DNA of 64,000 bases from Nematopogon swammerdamellus (GCA_946902875.1 OX336355.1:18323347-18387346); one strand, 5' to 3'; shown: positions 20,591-31,982, numbered from the stretch's first letter. A program made the numbers and translations. Notes: a model not told the origin generated them from the sequence alone.

Positions 20591-21142
20591 AAAAATTAGG
20601 TCATTGAAAACCCCGTGTACAAGCTCTCTATTTACGAGAAAAACTAACTTATTCTTCTCCAACGAAAAACAAATTGTGAATATTTAGAATAATTTTTGGA
20701 CCATAGTTTTTCTTATATTCCTGTTCAAAATTAATTAAATACAGCTCTAGTTCGACCCTGTAGGCGAGGATTTTAACTTTTCTTCAGAGACAATACTGAG
20801 CGATAGCACATACTGCGCTCGGCCTCCAGACTCATTGTCCTCTGTAATTGCGGACACTCCAACAATACTGTTGTGCGACTACAATAATTAGACCACTTTT
20901 TGCGATGTTCGTTAATGATATTGAAATAGTTGAAAGTGTTGTCGAAAGCTATTCTGAAAATGTTCAAAGTTCTTTTATACGGTTTTTGTAAAGTAACTCA
21001 CTTTCATTTTAGTTTCCTTTACAGTCTTCTAGAATTTTGAATCTGCTCATATTAAATGTTCTAAATATAAGTAAGTCTAAGGCAGTTTAGTTTTGAGTCA
21101 AAATTGTTTTAAATTTTTGGTGTTCATATTTTAAGATAATTT
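20591..21142. other. AT-rich spacer, no gene seen
   Basis: Short frames only. Confidence 0.4.
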
Positions 21143-21144
21143 TT

Positions 21145-21500
21145 AGGGTTGCATATCCGTCGTACGGATGGATACGGAACCCTATTAATAAACCTGCGCC
21201 GTCTGTCTGTCTATCTGTCTGTCTGTATGTCTGTCCGTCTGTCTGTCCGAGGGTTCGATCTCTTAAACCGTAATAGGTAGCCCGTTGAAATTTTCGCAGA
21301 ATATGTGTTATTTATTTATTATGGCCAATAACAACAAATTAGAAAAATAAGAAAAAAACTAAAATTCACGGGGTCCCCATACAAGAAACTAAAAAGTGTA
21401 TGCGCGCCATCTACCGAAAACAATATGAAGCAGCGCTGACCATGACATGGCGATACGGAACCCTCGGTACGCGAATTCCACTCGCACTTGGCCTGGTTTT
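21145..21500 (-). repeat. Repeat G with TCTG microsatellite
   Basis: Begins with CGTACGGATGGATACGGAAC, then a (TCTG)n tract near 21200-21245 and GTAATAGGTAGCCCGTTG; ends near GGAACCCTCGGTACGCGAAT, CACTCGCACTTGG. Confidence 0.7.
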
Positions 21501-21571
21501 TTATTATTTAATTTTATTCGATGTGGGTAAGTTTCATTATAGGAGATGTTATTATTTATTAAACAAATAAT

Positions 21572-22050
21572 ATGAACCGTGTGGGGTCGGTACTTAAAAA
21601 GAATAGCCCCACTGCATCTCTCCCCGTCGCATGTCGTAAAAGTCGACTAAGGGATAAGAAAATTCGTCAACCTCGGTAGCTCAGTGGCGCGGTTGGTTAG
21701 TCAACTGTTATTAAGCAACGCTGAGCGCGGTCAGTGATTGGATGGGTGAACGCTCGACCGTTGGAGGCTGACCGTGGTTCGGATTCCACGTTAAACTGTA
21801 GGTCCCTTCCCTTCTTACCTTACTAGGTGGTAGGGTTTATCCCGGCCGGGTTGCTACCACCGCACTGAACGAAACGTCGGTTGAAACGGCTATGTAAATA
21901 GTTCGTGTTTTCCGTCCAGTTTAGTGTAGCCGACATGAAATGAAGGGAAGCACTGACATGGCACCTAGTTCACCCTGTGTTATGGGCTGACATCACGGAT
22001 GTTGTAGGTGATGTAGCCAACCGTGTCAGGTTCCATAAAAATAAAAAATA
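21572..22050 (+). mobile_element. SINE A2 head followed by complete SINE A1
   Basis: The A2/C head (GTGTGGGGTCGGTACTTAAA through GTCGACTAAGGGATAAG) ends at 21658. A complete A1 starts at about 21667 with box A (GGTAGCTCAGTGGCGCG), the 5S part, box B and tail GTGTCAGGTTCCAT. Confidence 0.8.
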
Positions 22051-22218
22051 AACAAAGTTTATGATTATTACCAAAGAGTTAGCGACATAATACAGATTCT
22101 TTGATTATTAAAAATGAAGCTATTAATATTTAGTTTCGATAAGAAGAGATACGGCTGAGAAGAGAAGAACTTTTGAGAAATTATTTGTTTGTATTTGGAT
22201 AGAATGAAAGGAAATACG

Positions 22219-22595
22219 TCAGCCTCGGTAGCTCAGTGGTGCGGCCGGTCGACTGTCGGTCGGACGCGGGTCAGTGGGTGTATGGGTGACGGCTCGACCG
22301 TTGGAGGCTCTTCGTGGTTCGGATTCCACGTAAAACTGTAGGCCCCATCCCTTCTCACCTTACTAGGTTGTAGGGTTTAACCCACAGGTTTAACCCGTCC
22401 GAGTTAGTACGACCGCACTGAATGAAAGGTCCTTTGAAACGGCTATGTAAAATTTAGTTCGCGTTTCCGTCCAGTTCATTTTAGCTGGCACGACCGAAGG
22501 GAAGCACTGACATACCATCTAAGTCACCAAGGTGTTATGGGCTGTGTAGTATTATGTAGGTGATGTAGGCAACAGTGTCAGTTTACATAAAAAAA
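22219..22595 (+). mobile_element. SINE A1, nearly complete
   Basis: Starts GTCAGCCTCGGTAGCTCAGT and ends GTGTCAGTTTACAT plus A. The 5S segment is shortened (GCGGGTCAGTGGGTGTATGG), and the body has an internal short duplication (TAACCCACAGGTTTAACCCG). Confidence 0.8.
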
Positions 22596-22743
22596 CTACT
22601 TCCAAAAATTACGGAACTGTACCACTAACACACAATTTACCATAGTAATAATTTTCATAATAAAAAGTTGCCAAAATATATTTTGTATCTGATGAAGTTC
22701 AAAAGGTTTTCAATACAAAACCCTGAATATACACAATTCATTT

Positions 22744-23150
22744 ATTTTTTTATGTAATCCGGTATGGTTGGCTGAGTCGGAGGGACCAAAGCACATGCTC
22801 CGACCAGCCAATATCACCTCCGAGAAGGTAGGTGCCATACCGGAGACTTCCCAGGATTGCTAGCTATACTGGACTAGAGGAGAACACAACCGAGGCTGCT
22901 ATGCGGCCATCTTACATCCAGTACGGTGGTATCAACCCAGTCGGCTACAATTTGAGACTACCACCTAGTAAGAGGCAAGGGAAGAGACCTACAGTTTTAC
23001 ACCGGTTCCGAACGGTGAAGCAGCAGGTGTAGGTATGCACGTAATTTTTTTCGTCAGAAAAAAACTCATTGGTACACGCCGACGGATTCGAACCTCGGAC
23101 CTCTCGCATGAGAAGCCGATGCCCAAACCACTCGGCCACCCTCCGCTTAC
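22744..23150 (-). mobile_element. SINE B, complete
   Basis: From its A-run (left T-run) and GTAATCCGGTATGGTTGGCT through the body to the complement of the tRNA-like head (GATTCGAACCTCGGACCTCT; ACTCGGCCACCC). Confidence 0.88.
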
Positions 23151-23469
23151 AGGCTCATTACTCTGTCTCGTCGTCACTCTTCTCGAACCAGGATAAAAAT
23201 CGGTTCAAATTCAGGTTCCAGATCGATTCTTTCGATTTCAATGAGGACGTATGAAATTAATTTAAACGCACTCTACGCATGAGCGGCTTTGCGCAATCGC
23301 GAGTTTAGTGTCTTTCTTCACCGTTCGCCGCGCTACCATCGATGCGCGCACGCCGACTATATCGATCGAAGATTAATGTCAGGGAAGTTTATAAATAATA
23401 CGAACTTTTTCCCGCGGCTTGGCTCGCGTGAAGTTTTCCTATTCGCTAAAACGGCACGTCAAAAACAAT

Positions 23470-23474
<5 letters not shown>
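23151..23474. other. Spacer, no gene
   Basis: Includes an E-like end at about 23405-23440. Confidence 0.4.

Positions 23475-23544
<70 letters not shown>
23475..23544. repeat. (CT)n microsatellite
   Basis: Pure CT repeats with one GTCT interruption; about 35 units. Confidence 0.95.
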
Positions 23545-23549
<5 letters not shown>

Positions 23550-23599
23550 AAAACTCGACTTATTTGCTTGCCGGGAACTGCCCCTGAACGGGCGTAACA

Positions 23600-23955
23600 A
23601 ACTCGCCGATGTGAGTATGAGAATCGATCTCACTCAGCGTTCGGTGAGGCACATCAGTGCATGGATGGGTGACCGGCTGACCGTGGCTCGGATTCCACGT
23701 AAAACTGCAAGTCCCTTCCCTTCTTACCTTACTAGTTGGTCGGGTTTAACCCGCCCAGGTTGGCAACACAGCGCTGAATGAAAGATCGGTTGAAACGGCT
23801 ATGTAAATAGTTCGTGTTTTCCGTCCAGTTCAGTGCAGCCGGCACGACCGAAGGGAAACACTGGCATGGCACCTAGTTCAACAAGGTGTTATGGGCTGAC
23901 ATCGCGGATGTAGTAGGTGATGTGGCCAACCGTGTCGTTTATATAAAAAAAAAAT
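23600..23955 (+). mobile_element. SINE A1, head rearranged
   Basis: The 5S part keeps ATCAGTGCATGGATGGGTGA; box B is GGCTCGGATTCCACG. Complete body and tail to GTGTCGTTTATAT plus A-run. The first tRNA part is not recognisable. Confidence 0.75.
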
Positions 23956-24400
23956 TAAAGTGCATTATCACAAGGAAGTTACGAACTGCGTGCAATCATC
24001 AAAGTTTTTCCGGCTTTATTTGAAGCTTAAATGAATAACAATGTCCGCGCAAGAACTGTTCGATATCTCATTGAATATGGCCTTATCTCATCGCATTTAT
24101 CTACCAATCTGCGATGCGTACGCGCTGATACATAGCAAATTCATATTTACTGCCATCGGACGTACAAATTACTGGTTCTGCCACATTTCTGCATGAAATT
24201 AGCTGTTTTTAAGCAAGAGTTGATTGTAAAAGTGGAGGCGAGTTTTGACGTTATATAATGTATTTGATGATTGGTTATTGCGTTTACGTGTTAATTGATT
24301 ATTAGATAATTTGATAGATTAATTTTTTTAAGTAAAATGCATTGACTTAGCCTAAAACACGTTTAGATATTGGTTTAGGTCACTGTTAATACAACTAAAA
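23956..24400. other. AT-rich spacer, no gene seen
   Basis: Nothing recognised. Confidence 0.4.
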
Positions 24401-24401
24401 T

Positions 24402-24730
24402 TATTATTTTTTTTTTAAGGAAACAGACACGGTTGGCTACATCACCTACACCATCCGCGATGTCAGCCCATAATACCGGGTGAACTTGGTGCCACGTCAG
24501 TACTTCCCTTCGGTCGTGCCGGCTACACTGAACTGGACGGAAAACACAAACTATTTACATAGCCGTTTCGACCGCCCTTTCATTCAGTGAGGTGGTACCA
24601 ACCCGGGCGGGTTAAACCCTACCACCTAGTAATATAAGAAGGGAGTCATAACCCTTAGTCGCCTTTTACGACATACACGGGAAGAGATGCAGTGGGGCTA
24701 TTCTTTTAAAGTACCGGCCCCACACGGTAC
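24402..24730 (-). mobile_element. SINE A2, complete
   Basis: T-run to the head end CCGGCCCCACACGGTAC; hairpin strands GTGGGGC and GCCCCAC both intact. Confidence 0.85.
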
Positions 24731-24734
24731 ATAG

Positions 24735-24910
24735 ATAAACTAGCTTATTCATAGAACTGGGAAAATGTGAAACACACTTCCTGCTCGTCTATTTAATCCC
24801 AAGTATAGCGTGGGATATTTCAAAAGGGGCGTGAAAAATTCTCTCGCGCCTACTCGTAGGCAAAGAGTTTGTATTACGTCGCTGCGCTCATTGATGTCTA
24901 TTTTATAGAT
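24735..24910 (+). mobile_element. LINE M stub
   Basis: Contains GAACTGGGAAAATGTGAAAC, CCAAGTATAGCGTGGGATAT and AAAAGGGGCGTGAAAAATTC, matching the M RT tail; frame broken. Confidence 0.55.
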
Positions 24911-25562
24911 TGGCCCATCCCATACATCACTCCCGAACAAATATGTTCTCGACGAGAACCGCATATAATGCAGATTTCACGGACAGCCGCTTCATACGGC
25001 GTGTGCGGCGCGTGTTGAACGCACGCAAGTCTGTATCGAGTCGGTGACGCGTGTGTGCAGCATGCCCGGTTGCTGTTATAAAGAGTGACAGTGACAAACG
25101 TTGTTGTTTGTTTCGCCTGAGCATGTTACGGCGTGTTAAGAAGCCATGCTGTCACGGATAGGATCGTGTGACGGTGCGGTGGTATCGCGTTCTCGTTCTC
25201 GCTTGCCTGCTGGTGATGGGATTGGGCGGAAAGACGGCAAACGCGCCGCATGACGTCTTTCTCGCTCGTTCTTGTCATCTGTGGGCGGGTGGGGGCGAGC
25301 GCGCGATAGTATCGTCGTAGGGATCGTGTCACGTATCACAATACTGCGTGTGTGTGCACGCGCACTTGTACCGACGTCTAGCACAGGTTGCATCGTACGA
25401 CGTTCGATCTATAAAATAGATGTCGATGGCTGCGCTCCTATAAAAAAAAACTAAATAAAGGAGCGCAGCGACTAAACACTGCGCCTAGGTCTACCGATGC
25501 TACATGTCGAGGTTTCCATAAAAATTTCAAAATTTTGAAATTTTCACAGCATGTGTATTAGT
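24911..25562. other. CpG-containing spacer with palindrome
   Basis: Moderately GC-rich (25000-25400). A stem GGCTGCGCTCCT / AGGAGCGCAGC spans about 25428-25470 with an A-rich loop. Open frames give no recognised protein. Confidence 0.4.
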
Positions 25563-25616
25563 ATTACCTTACTAGGTGGTAGGGCTCATCCCGCCCGGGT
25601 TGGTACCACCGCACTA
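25563..25616 (+). mobile_element. SINE A body fragment
   Basis: ACCTTACTAGGTGGTAGGGC ... TTGGTACCACCGCACT: body hairpin only. Confidence 0.65.
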
Positions 25617-26046
25617 TTGCAAATATATCGCGAGCGGAGCCGCGGGCGCGCGTATGGTTTATTGATCCAACGATGTATATGGAGTGTTAGTTAAATAAGG
25701 ATCGTTACAATAATGAACTAGTTTGATAAAAATAATTATGGCTCTCATCACCATTAATTTTATACACGGGCGAGTTCAACACTTACGCCGTAGTAATTAA
25801 AATCCAATGTTAATTAAATACAGTTCTAAAATAGCAAAACGTCTTCCCAGGAGCGGATTAAGTGCGACGTACTAGGTCTAGCTGTCGCATGGAGCTAGGT
25901 ATCCTGGACGCGGTTCGCAGCATACATAGCACCGCCAATACGCCGTAAGCAGAAATCACACTTGGCCGTGGATGTTTCTTATCTCCGTTTAAAGGCTACA
26001 CATGCGGGCGGGGCGATGAGCGACTTGAAGTGGCCTGTCCGACTGG
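25617..26046. other. Spacer, no gene seen
   Basis: Short E-like end (GCGAGCGGAGCCGCGGGCGC) at 25630. Otherwise nothing. Confidence 0.4.
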
Positions 26047-26757
26047 CGTCACGCGTGTATTAGGTGACATCACGCGTGTATCAGGTGACGTTACGCGTGT
26101 AGCAGGTGACGTAGCTAGCCGATGCCTCAGTTTCCATAAAAACAAAGTGTGAATGTGATGTGTGTGACAGGTGACATCGCGCGTGTAGCAGGTGACGCCG
26201 CGCGTACAGCAGGTGACGTAGTCGATGTGTCAGTTTTCATAAAAACAAAGTGGTGTATGTGACGTGTGTGACAGGTGTCATCGCGCGTGTAGCAGGTGAC
26301 GTTACGCGTGTAGCAGGTGACGTAGCTAGCCGATGCCTCAGTTTCCATAAAAACAAAGTGTGAATGTGATGTGTGTGACAGGTGACATCACGCGTGTAGC
26401 AGGTGACGCCGCGCGTACAGCAGGTGACGTAGTCGATGTGTCAGTTTTCATAAAAACAAAGTGGTGTATGTGACGTGTGTGACAGGTGTAATCACGCGTG
26501 TAGCAGGTGACGTTACGCGAGTAGCAGGTGACGTAGCTAGCCGATGTCTCAGTTTCCATAAAAACAAAGTTTGAATGTGATGTGTGTGACAACTGACAGG
26601 TGACATCACGCGTGTAGCAGGTGACGTCGCGCGTACAGCAGGTGACATAGTCGATGTGTCAGTTTTCATAAAAACAAAAGGTGACGTCACGCGTATAGCA
26701 GGCGACGTAGCCGATGGGTCAGTTTTCATAAAAACAAAGTGTGAATGTGAAAATAGG
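26047..26757. repeat. 211-bp higher-order tandem array from a SINE tail
   Basis: Period 211 bp: GTGTGAATGTGATG starts at 26147, 26358 (as GTGTGAATGTGATG) and 26569 (as GTTTGAATGTGATG). Each period holds two ~105-bp halves, and each half has 21-bp steps of GCAGGTGACGTTACGCGTGT. Each half closes with GCCGATGCCTCAGTTTCCAT-AAAAAC, which matches the SINE A tail (CAACCGTGTCAGTTTCCAT + A). About 3.3 periods. Confidence 0.85.
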
Positions 26758-27014
26758 AAAGTAGTGTATGTGTGCAGTTTTAGTAGAACATTTTGAACAG
26801 AACCAATACATTCGATATGAAAAATTACACATTAAATTGGTTCCCTAATCATGTTTAGACCTTCTAGGGGTTGGTTAGGGAAAATTCTGATTATGTTTCG
26901 TACATATAGGGGCGTTGCAGCATTCACTTCATTACTCTCTCCTTGTAGTTTTCTGAGAAGAAAAGTTTACACATATCTAAGGGTCTAGTTTCCGAGATAT
27001 AATTTTGTTTAACG
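26758..27014. other. Spacer, no gene
   Basis: Nothing recognised. Confidence 0.4.
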
Positions 27015-27018
27015 TACG

Positions 27019-27122
27019 AAGTTTCTTACTGGTTCTTCTTCGTGGGCGTAATCGAACAGCTTAGAACAAATTGTAACAAGTTCGAGTGCAGTTTTACTGC
27101 CTTAAGAATGAAAAATAAATAA
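27019..27122 (+). mobile_element. Repeat D copy
   Basis: GGTTCTTCTTCGTGGGCGTA then TTAGAACAAATTGTAACAAG; same order as at 125-236. Confidence 0.65.
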
Positions 27123-27147
27123 GGAAGAATAGCGAGATGATTATTAG

Positions 27148-27390
27148 GTGAAGAGATGGCTGCGTGCAATTACCAGGTTTCCTGTGCAGATATGCACGCC
27201 TATCCCGCACGCCCTTAGTGCTCGCCTACTACTCATTGCTTTTATAGGTAGCTCGGCACGACATGTCTATAAAAAAAGTGCAAACTTGTGGAATTTAGGC
27301 ATTTTTTTTCCAAAACTAGTAATCAAATTCTTGAAAGTAGCGTCAAAATCGCTCACGCGTCGCCCAACGCTGCTAAGTGTAGCCTAGAGC
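27148..27390 (+). pseudogene. LINE RT C-terminal remnant
   Basis: 79 codons containing SARHVYKKSANLWN then FFPKLVIKFLK, similar to the KTAxLWNSLP...FP...FKxxV pattern. Upstream sequence does not match. Confidence 0.4.
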
Positions 27391-27648
27391 CGGGAGCCAC
27401 CAACGATTTATATGACTTCTTTGAATTGATTTAAAAGAAATTATCCGAGTGATGCTACTCCGCTCACAACGTTTTGTTATGTTTACGTTCAAATGTCGCT
27501 TTTTGCCTGAAGACCACACGGCCTGATTGGATCGGAGACACTCTGCTTAGCTCGCTATGCTTGGGTGCCTGCTCGTTATTTCAGTGCTTGGGGTTTATCT
27601 TGCATTTTTTAAATTCTTTAATCTCCTGTTTTGGAAATTTTTGTTTTT
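27391..27648. other. Spacer, no gene
   Basis: Nothing recognised. Confidence 0.4.
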
Positions 27649-27650
27649 TA

Positions 27651-28036
27651 TTTTTTTATATAATCCGATATGGGTGGCTGAGTCGGAGGGGCCAAAGCAC
27701 ATACTCCGACCAGCCAATATCACCTCCGAGAAGGTAAGTGCCATACCGGAGACTTACCTGAATTGCTGGCTATACTGCAGGACTAGAGGAGAACACAACC
27801 GAGGCTGCTGTGCGGCCATCTTACATCCAGTACGTCGGTACCAACCCATCCGGTTACAATTTGAGCCTACCACCAAGTAAGGGGCAAGGGAAGGGACCTA
27901 CAGTTTTACACCGGTTCCGAACGGTGAAGCATCAGGTGACAGCCAGTAAGGCACCTGTTGCATTACTCGGTGGAAGGACCGTGCCAAGGAGAGAGGTGAC
28001 TAACCCGTCGCCCTTTAGCACGTTATCATGTCCAAT
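27651..28036 (-). mobile_element. SINE B (truncated) joined to SINE C fragment
   Basis: B copy from GTAATCCGATATGGGTGGCT-like tail to the GGTTCCGAACGGTGAAGCAT linker, ending at 27945. From 27948 SINE C sequence follows directly (CAGTAAGGCACCTGTTGCAT; GGTGGAAGGACCGTGCCAAG). The join lacks the B head. Confidence 0.75.
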
Positions 28037-28316
28037 GAACATTTAAAAAAATCTTTCAATAAATAACAGATTCTCTTCCAATCTGCTATTGCGTCCAGTC
28101 GCCCGCTCCCGATGTTAAGCAATCAAGATCCAACCCAAATACGATCGAAGAGAGCTCCAAATTAGGTAATAGTTTTTACACTGTCGAAGATCACGGGCCG
28201 CCTGAAGGCGTCAATAACAAAGACAAAACACTTACAAACAAAACTAAGCAAATGCCTCCTGACTCCTGACAAGCAAAGCTATCGTTGATTTCATATAACT
28301 AGGGTTGCCAACTTAG
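28037..28316. other. Spacer, no gene
   Basis: Contains a short 5S-like remnant (CCGATGTTAAGCAATC). Confidence 0.4.
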
Positions 28317-28317
28317 A

Positions 28318-28812
28318 CTTACCTTACTAGGCGGTAGGGTTTATCCCGCCCAGGTTGGCACCACCACACTGAATGAAACTTCGTCGGTCGAAACGGCTAT
28401 TCCGTTCAGTGTAGCCGACATTAAATGAAGGTAAGCACTGATATGGTACCTAGTTCACCCGTTCACCAGATGTTGTAGGTGATGTACCCGGCCGTGTCAG
28501 TTTTCATAAAAAAAATGATCCATCAATCCTTATTTTTTTTTTTATGGAAAACACGACATATCGCGCACGCAAGACTAACGCAGAGGTGTAGTCCGACGGG
28601 GCCCACGGGCATTCGTATATTTACGGGGGCTGCGAATACCATGTCGTCGGCCAGCTAGGTGCACCTATTTCTAGCTTATTGCAAAAATTAGCACAAATCC
28701 CTCAAGTCGACCGAAGGGAAGCACTGACATGGCACCTAGTTCACGATGGTGTTATGGGCTGACATCACGGATGTAATAGGTGGTGTAGCCAACCGTGTCA
28801 GTTTCCATTTTA
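28318..28812 (+). mobile_element. Two SINE A fragments
   Basis: 28318-28520: body and tail with a deletion in the middle. 28700-28812: 3' half from GACCGAAGGGAAGCACTGAC to GTGTCAGTTTCCAT. The sequence between (ACGACATATCGCGCACGCAA...) is not SINE. Confidence 0.7.
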
Positions 28813-28999
28813 AATAAATGGTAGGGTAATACCCACCGAGCATACCTACTAGGTAGGTATTCTCCTTGGGTAATACCCCACTGACTTTCTCGCTTGTTTG
28901 GCGAACTCAACGTTTTTATGTTCGAAATTCAAAATATACTGACAGGACAGTTCCGTTAAATTAGTTAGGCGGCGATCGCAACAAACATTATGTATGCAA

Positions 29000-29451
29000 T
29001 ATTTTAATAGAAAGAAACCTTCGTTTGTATGGTAGCCACCTTTTTTTGAGTTTTCCTGCAAAAACAGATAATGTTATCTTTTTAGACTAGTAAAAGGTTT
29101 TCTATGTGGAAAATATAATAACAATCGTTAGAGCCATTTTTGAGAAAATCGGCCTCATCGAAATAATTTGTATGACAGCTACCCTTATTTTTTTGAATAA
29201 AAGAAAAACTAAAAAAAAGTACGCCTAGATAATCGTTTCAAACTACTAAATATGAATTTTAAACGAAATCGGTTGAGCGGTTGAGGCGCAACGTCGCTGG
29301 ACACATTGCCATAGACGAATTTTGTATGACAGCTACCCTACAGAAATTTTGAAAAACTAAAAAAGGTACCCCTAGATTATCGTGTCAAACTACTAAATAC
29401 GAATTTTGAACGAAATCGGTTGAGCGGTTTAGGCGCAAGGTCGCTGGACGG

Positions 29452-29454
<3 letters not shown>
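29000..29454. repeat. About 150-bp tandem duplication
   Basis: TGTATGACAGCTACCCT occurs at about 29169 and 29322, and ACGAAATCGGTTGAGCGGTT near 29262 and 29411. An older third unit starts near 29022 (TTTGTATGGTAGCCACC). Confidence 0.7.

Positions 29455-29485
<31 letters not shown>
29455..29485. repeat. (CA)n microsatellite
   Basis: CA dinucleotide tract directly after GGACGGATA, the end of the tandem unit. Confidence 0.95.
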
Positions 29486-29490
<5 letters not shown>

Positions 29491-29738
29491 TGTTTCTCAA
29501 AACCACTTTTTTGGGATCGTTGACAGATATATAGCCCAAATCAGTCAAAATCTCAACTTCGAAATTTTGGACGTTCACAATACTTCCTTTTTCCTTACAG
29601 TCGCTCGAAAGTAAAAAAAAGTCATCACACCATATTTCTCCCGGCTATGTCGTTCACCTACCTGGTATGTTCGTGGCGGCTGTATCGAACTAGGTGGAAA
29701 AAACATAAACAAGAATTTATTCTTCAAAACATATCTAA
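29486..29738. other. Spacer, no gene
   Basis: Nothing recognised. Confidence 0.4.
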
Positions 29739-29739
29739 A

Positions 29740-30353
29740 GATCGCGCCACCAAAGAAGTCCCGTAGACGCGGCGCTGTCGGCGCATAGCTGAATTATTTC
29801 ACGTGCCGCACTCCGTATGACTTTAGGCATCATAAATAACGTTTTACTTACAAAAATATGTAAAAATTCGACAAACACTCTACACACGCGCAAACATCGA
29901 CAACAAACAACACGGCCGACCTGTATTAATTAGTTCATTTTAAGGCGCGCAGTAACGCCACATGTGGATGTTTGAAGAAGTAGCCCGTGATAACTAGACC
30001 AATCTAAAGGCTAAAAACTACTGCAAAATATGGAACAATTCTTTGTCTATCGATCACACGTTTTTGGTTGTAAAATTTTATCATTTTCTATACAAACTAT
30101 ACGATAAACCAAATGTCGATTTTTTCTTCTGCGTAAACTTTGAAGACTTGATCTCAGAAACTAAAGAGAATTTGAATGGAATTGTTATAGCAAAATGGCG
30201 CCATTTGTTATATCTATTGATCACACGCTTTTCAAAGTTCTAATGCGAAGATCGCTATTTTTGAAAAAAACCCTTATGAAAACTATGTACTACGCGCTAC
30301 GCCCCCGCCGCGCCCGTTGGCGTTACTAGGCGCGACTTCTTTGGTGGCGCGAC
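29740..30353. mobile_element. TIR element, about 614 bp
   Basis: TCGCGCCACCAAAGAAGTC at left and its complement at 30334-30352. Just inside are GCGGCGCTGTCGG and GCCGCGCCCGTTGG. No clear duplication and no transposase; the interior is AT-rich. Confidence 0.6.
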
Positions 30354-30954
30354 CTCTAGTTTCGCTTTTGGCAACCCTGGGTTATGCGTGGTGGCACTCT
30401 TTTTGCAAGCGTCCGCGGATGCGTCGAATACATTGTCTGCGTATGGAGAAAATAAGTGAGTTGGAACACAAAAAAAGTAGTTGGTCCACTCATCGAGGTT
30501 TATAGCCTCTTTGACGGTGCCCTATATTCCAAATTCATCGTATCATTCAATTTCGGATCATAGTATATGGGAATAGAGACGATTTCGCATCGTCTAAAGA
30601 AGGGTAATACTGTAGAAAAAATGTTATAGCGCTACACGGACCTTGAAAACGCTGAACAAAAATGATGGAATCATAAATTTAATGGAAATTGTTCAATGAA
30701 CGATTTGAACAATGTTCACAAACCTTGCGAACCGAAGCTATTTTTTTATCATTAATTCGCTAAATTTGTATTTTTATTTTACAATCACCACTTCAACCTT
30801 TTACTATTAAGCCTAGTTATATATAAACCTATATTTAGAAACAAGACAGTTAAAAGTTGTCAAAAACGAAATTTAAAAATGTGTGCAAATGATCGGGGAA
30901 AAAATCATGGCTTATCAATATTTCTGTAGTTTTGCATGCGTTACTTCTTGCACT
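30354..30954. other. Spacer, no gene seen
   Basis: Short inverted piece GATGCGATAAGTCC lies at the right end near 30975. Otherwise unremarkable. Confidence 0.35.
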
Positions 30955-30955
30955 T

Positions 30956-31235
30956 ACATTTACTGGACTTATCGCGGATGCGATAAGTCCTGCAAATGTA
31001 ATCGGGATCAGTTCTGCAGATCTTTCCTCTACAGAACCGTTAAACTCTGGGAGAGCCTGGCCATATATTTCCCGCCAAGACTGTCTCGGGTCCTTCAAGA
31101 GGGGCGTGAATGAGCACCTGTCAGGCCGGCAAGGCATTCTCAACCCCGCATACGACCGAATGCCCATGGGCGTCGTTCGTAACCTTATGAGTGGCTCGGC
31201 GCCATATGTCGCGCTTTCAATTAAAAAAAATATTT
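30956..31235 (+). pseudogene. LINE M RT C-terminus
   Basis: GGATCAGTTCTGCAGATCTT, RSFLYRTVKLWES, TATTTCCCGCCAAGACTGTC, then FKRGVNEHLSGRQGI in a shifted frame, MPMGVVRNL; ends GTCGCGCTTTCAATT plus A-run. Confidence 0.7.
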
Positions 31236-31637
31236 AAGAATGTTTTTAAAAATAAAATACGTATCGTATTGCTTGTCCGTGTATTCCCCGCTTCAAAAAA
31301 CCCCTCAAAATAGTATTTGAACCATATCCTCTACACTTTAAAGTGTAAATCGCCTCGGATGATTGGGCAACAGTATATTTTTGTCAAATTAAGGTTTACC
31401 TGAGTCGCTGATGACAAAAAGCTCGCCCGCAGATGATCGGAAGAAATACATGGAGGCTTATTAACCCGAGATGCCGATTGACGATCGATACGCGATTTGG
31501 AGTGGCTTTGTTTTGCGCGTGCGCCGGCGGCGCACGGGCCGCGCGATGCGACTCCCGTACGCTTTTAGGGAAGTTTTTTTTTCACTTTGCAGTTTATGAG
31601 GCGGATTCGACTCATCCGATGAGGATTTCGAAATTGT
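31236..31637. other. Spacer with GC-rich patch
   Basis: GCGTGCGCCGGCGGCGCACG lies near 31518. A 74-codon frame (31433-31657) is unrecognised. Confidence 0.35.
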
Positions 31638-31641
31638 TTAA

Positions 31642-31982
31642 GGGGCCACCTCCCTAAATTGTGCCTCTCACTCTAACAATACTCGTTTTATTTTATTATG
31701 AAGAAATTATACAACTTATAAAAAAATCCTATGGGAGAAACATTACTTGGTACTCCACATATAATAATAAAAAAAACTAAAACTTAATAAACTTAAAGTT
31801 TTTTTTTCCAATTATTATATTGTGGAGTACCAAATTTTTTTATTGAAAAACACTAATAATTTAATCATGCCTGTTTCTCCCATAAGATTTTTTATAAGTT
31901 GTATAATTTCTTCATAATAAAATAAAATGTATGAAAAACGGTCAATGTTGGAAAGAGAGGGTAGATTTCGGAAGGAGCCCCC
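31642..31982. mobile_element. Long-TIR MITE flanked by TTAA
   Basis: Arms of about 95 bp: outer GGGGCCACCTCCCT matches the complement of AGGGAGCCCCC-like right end loosely, inner ATTTTATTATGAAGAAATTA and TACAACTTATAAAA match exactly. Flanked by TTAA (31638-31641, 31983-31986), as for piggyBac-type transposition. Confidence 0.65.

Noticed and set aside
23419..23781. Serine/leucine-rich frame
   Set aside because: Formed by the (CT)n microsatellite and SINE A1 sequence.
26127..26729. Minus-strand frames with repeated RATSPATRVMSPV-like peptide
   Set aside because: They follow the 211-bp tandem array and have no signs of a gene.
26047..26757. CRISPR-like regular array
   Set aside because: Contiguous tandem repetition with no unique spacers, in a eukaryotic context.
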